40,364 bases of DNA, taken from NCBI GenBank assembly GCA_027347685.1, contig DAIEQM010000033.1:1-40364 (forward strand). The letters are read 5' to 3'. The notes under the pieces were generated by a model. That model worked only from the letters and a program-made list of their open reading frames with translations, ran no database searches and had not been told where the DNA came from. This DNA is from UBA5941 sp021824385. Lineage in GTDB: Bacteria; Patescibacteriota; Microgenomatia; UBA8517. Below, piece after piece: positions 39,506 to 40,364 of the stretch; the first letter of the stretch is position 1; the number at the start of each line of letters is the position of its first letter. The translations under genes and the position numbers were made by a program.

Positions 39506-39922
39506 ATGGCCGATATGTACCGACCCGAGTGGAATCCTACCCATTGTGCTCAAATTGAAGCATATCTGAGTGGAATGCTCAGACAAATTTCTGGGGTCTC
39601 CGACTTAAAATCAGGAAGCGTGGCAGCTTACCGAAACTACAAAGTGAGTTTTCTGTTCGACAATCAAATGTGCAACATTCACTTCGTACCGGACGGCGAT
39701 GGTCTTTTGCATAAAGGAATTCTTCCTCATTCACATTTTATAGAAGTGTGGATGACGCACTTGAACGAGGCGGTTCCGCCCGAGCTTTACCAAGCATTGT
39801 GCGATACCTTTCCGCAAGCCGCACATGGGGTGAAAATTGATGAGGCCGGTGTCGCTGCGATAGACCGTGGGTGCTACTGGGAGGTAGTGACTGAAGACGA
39901 CCTTGCCACGGCCGCCGCATAG
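39506..39922 (+). CDS. Hypothetical protein, 138 aa
   Basis: GGGAG stands 6 nt before the ATG. An alpha/beta-looking soluble protein: MADMYRPEWNPTHCAQIEAY, VAAYRNYKVSFLFDNQMCNI, HFVPDGDGLLHKGILPHSHF, then an acidic Ala-rich tail. Three cysteines and several His; no known motif. Single-gene cassette with promoter and terminator (39942-39971). Function unknown. Confidence 0.7.
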   Translation: MADMYRPEWNPTHCAQIEAYLSGMLRQISGVSDLKSGSVAAYRNYKVSFLFDNQMCNIHFVPDGDGLLHKGILPHSHFIEVWMTHLNEAVPPELYQALCDTFPQAAHGVKIDEAGVAAIDRGCYWEVVTEDDLATAAA

Positions 39923-39941
39923 GTTATTGCCAATTTAGGTC

Positions 39942-39971
39942 ATATGCCAGTTTCTTAGCTGGCATATTTTT
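39942..39971 (+). terminator. Rho-independent terminator
   Basis: ATATGCCAG (39942-39950) pairs with CTGGCATAT (39959-39967), followed by TTTT. Confidence 0.85.
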
Positions 39972-40029
39972 GTGCCACACTGCTTGCTCTTCACTCCTCC
40001 ACACGCTACAATGAGTCTCACGCTTTTTT

Positions 40030-40364
40030 ATGGCAGACAACACGTATACAGCTTCTGATATTCAAGTCCTCGAAGGACTCGAACCTGTTCGAAAACGCCC
40101 TGGAATGTACATCGGTTCAACCGATATTCGTGGACTTCATGAGTGTTTGCGAGAAATTATCGATAACTCTGTTGACGAAAGTTTTGCAGGCACGGCAACA
40201 GAAGTATGGGTGAGGATTGAAAAAGATGGACTCGCTACAGTACGTGACAACGGACGTGGAATCCCAGTCGACAAGCACGTCTCTGGAGTATCTGCACTTG
40301 AGCTTGCAATGACAAAGCTGCATGCAGGAGGAAAGTTCGGTGGCGGTGCATACAAAATTTCAGG
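40030..40364 (+). CDS. gyrB: DNA gyrase/topoisomerase IV subunit B, 3' end outside window
   Basis: From ATG 40030 111 codons are open to the right edge. The GHKL ATPase start is clear: GLEPVRKRPGMYIGST, EIIDNSVDESFAG (catalytic Glu and Asn), VRDNGRGIPVDKH, and LHAGGKFGGGAYKISG (ATP lid). TACAAT at 40007-40012 is the probable -10. Whether gyrase B or ParE cannot be told from this part. Confidence 0.94.
   Translation, partial: MADNTYTASDIQVLEGLEPVRKRPGMYIGSTDIRGLHECLREIIDNSVDESFAGTATEVWVRIEKDGLATVRDNGRGIPVDKHVSGVSALELAMTKLHAGGKFGGGAYKIS

Noticed and set aside
1..40364. Recoded TGA (genetic code 25)
   Set aside because: TGA ends several clear genes (holin-like, rpmI, recG, rpsP), and translation with code 11 gives normal protein ends.

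Overview
The window looks like a chromosomal segment of a Candidate Phyla Radiation (Patescibacteria) bacterium. The evidence is a roughly 40% GC, gene-dense layout, stripped-down housekeeping proteins (trigger factor without its PPIase domain, PheT without its OB-fold domain, ThrRS without TGS), many short lineage-specific ORFs, and a complete type IV pilus locus. TGA is used as a stop (for example in the holin-like gene, rpmI and recG), so this is not one of the code-25 lineages. I cannot place it to class from sequence alone.

Left part (1-12 kb): a Y-family DNA polymerase running off the left edge with a small translationally overlapping partner; several monocistronic small ORFs of unknown function; a divergent pair of tiny Cys-rich proteins; an unusual Nramp-like transporter; a lipid/exported-hydrolase-like operon with a 4-TM holin-fold protein; trigger factor; a candidate leader-peptide attenuator in front of an unknown 106-aa protein; tRNA-Val(GAC) with a partial duplicated 5' end; an MFS exporter; tRNA-Ala(GGC); and a DUF1295 membrane protein.

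Middle (12-26.7 kb): translation and housekeeping genes. thrS sits behind a T-box riboswitch, followed by infC-rpmI-rplT, pheS-pheT, a class A penicillin-binding protein on the opposite strand, tyrS behind a structured leader of unknown class, recG, rpmF, nusB-rnc, and rpsP with a KH-domain protein. Two or three small promoter-SD-ORF-terminator cassettes are interspersed.

Right part (26.8-38.9 kb, minus strand): a contiguous type IV pilus/competence-type locus, in transcription order pilB, pilT, (45-codon ORF), pilC, a pilin with a perfect Shine-Dalgarno, pilD, a run of seven pseudopilin/minor pilin-like genes, a 26-bp tandem repeat, then pilM, pilN, pilO. It ends with a short clamp-loader subunit, another small cassette gene, and the start of gyrB/parE at the right edge.

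A recurring pattern is that conserved genes have a sigma70-type -10 box only 5-11 nt before the start codon and no Shine-Dalgarno (predicted leaderless mRNAs), while short lineage-specific ORFs and the main pilin have consensus promoters, clear Shine-Dalgarno sites and their own terminators.
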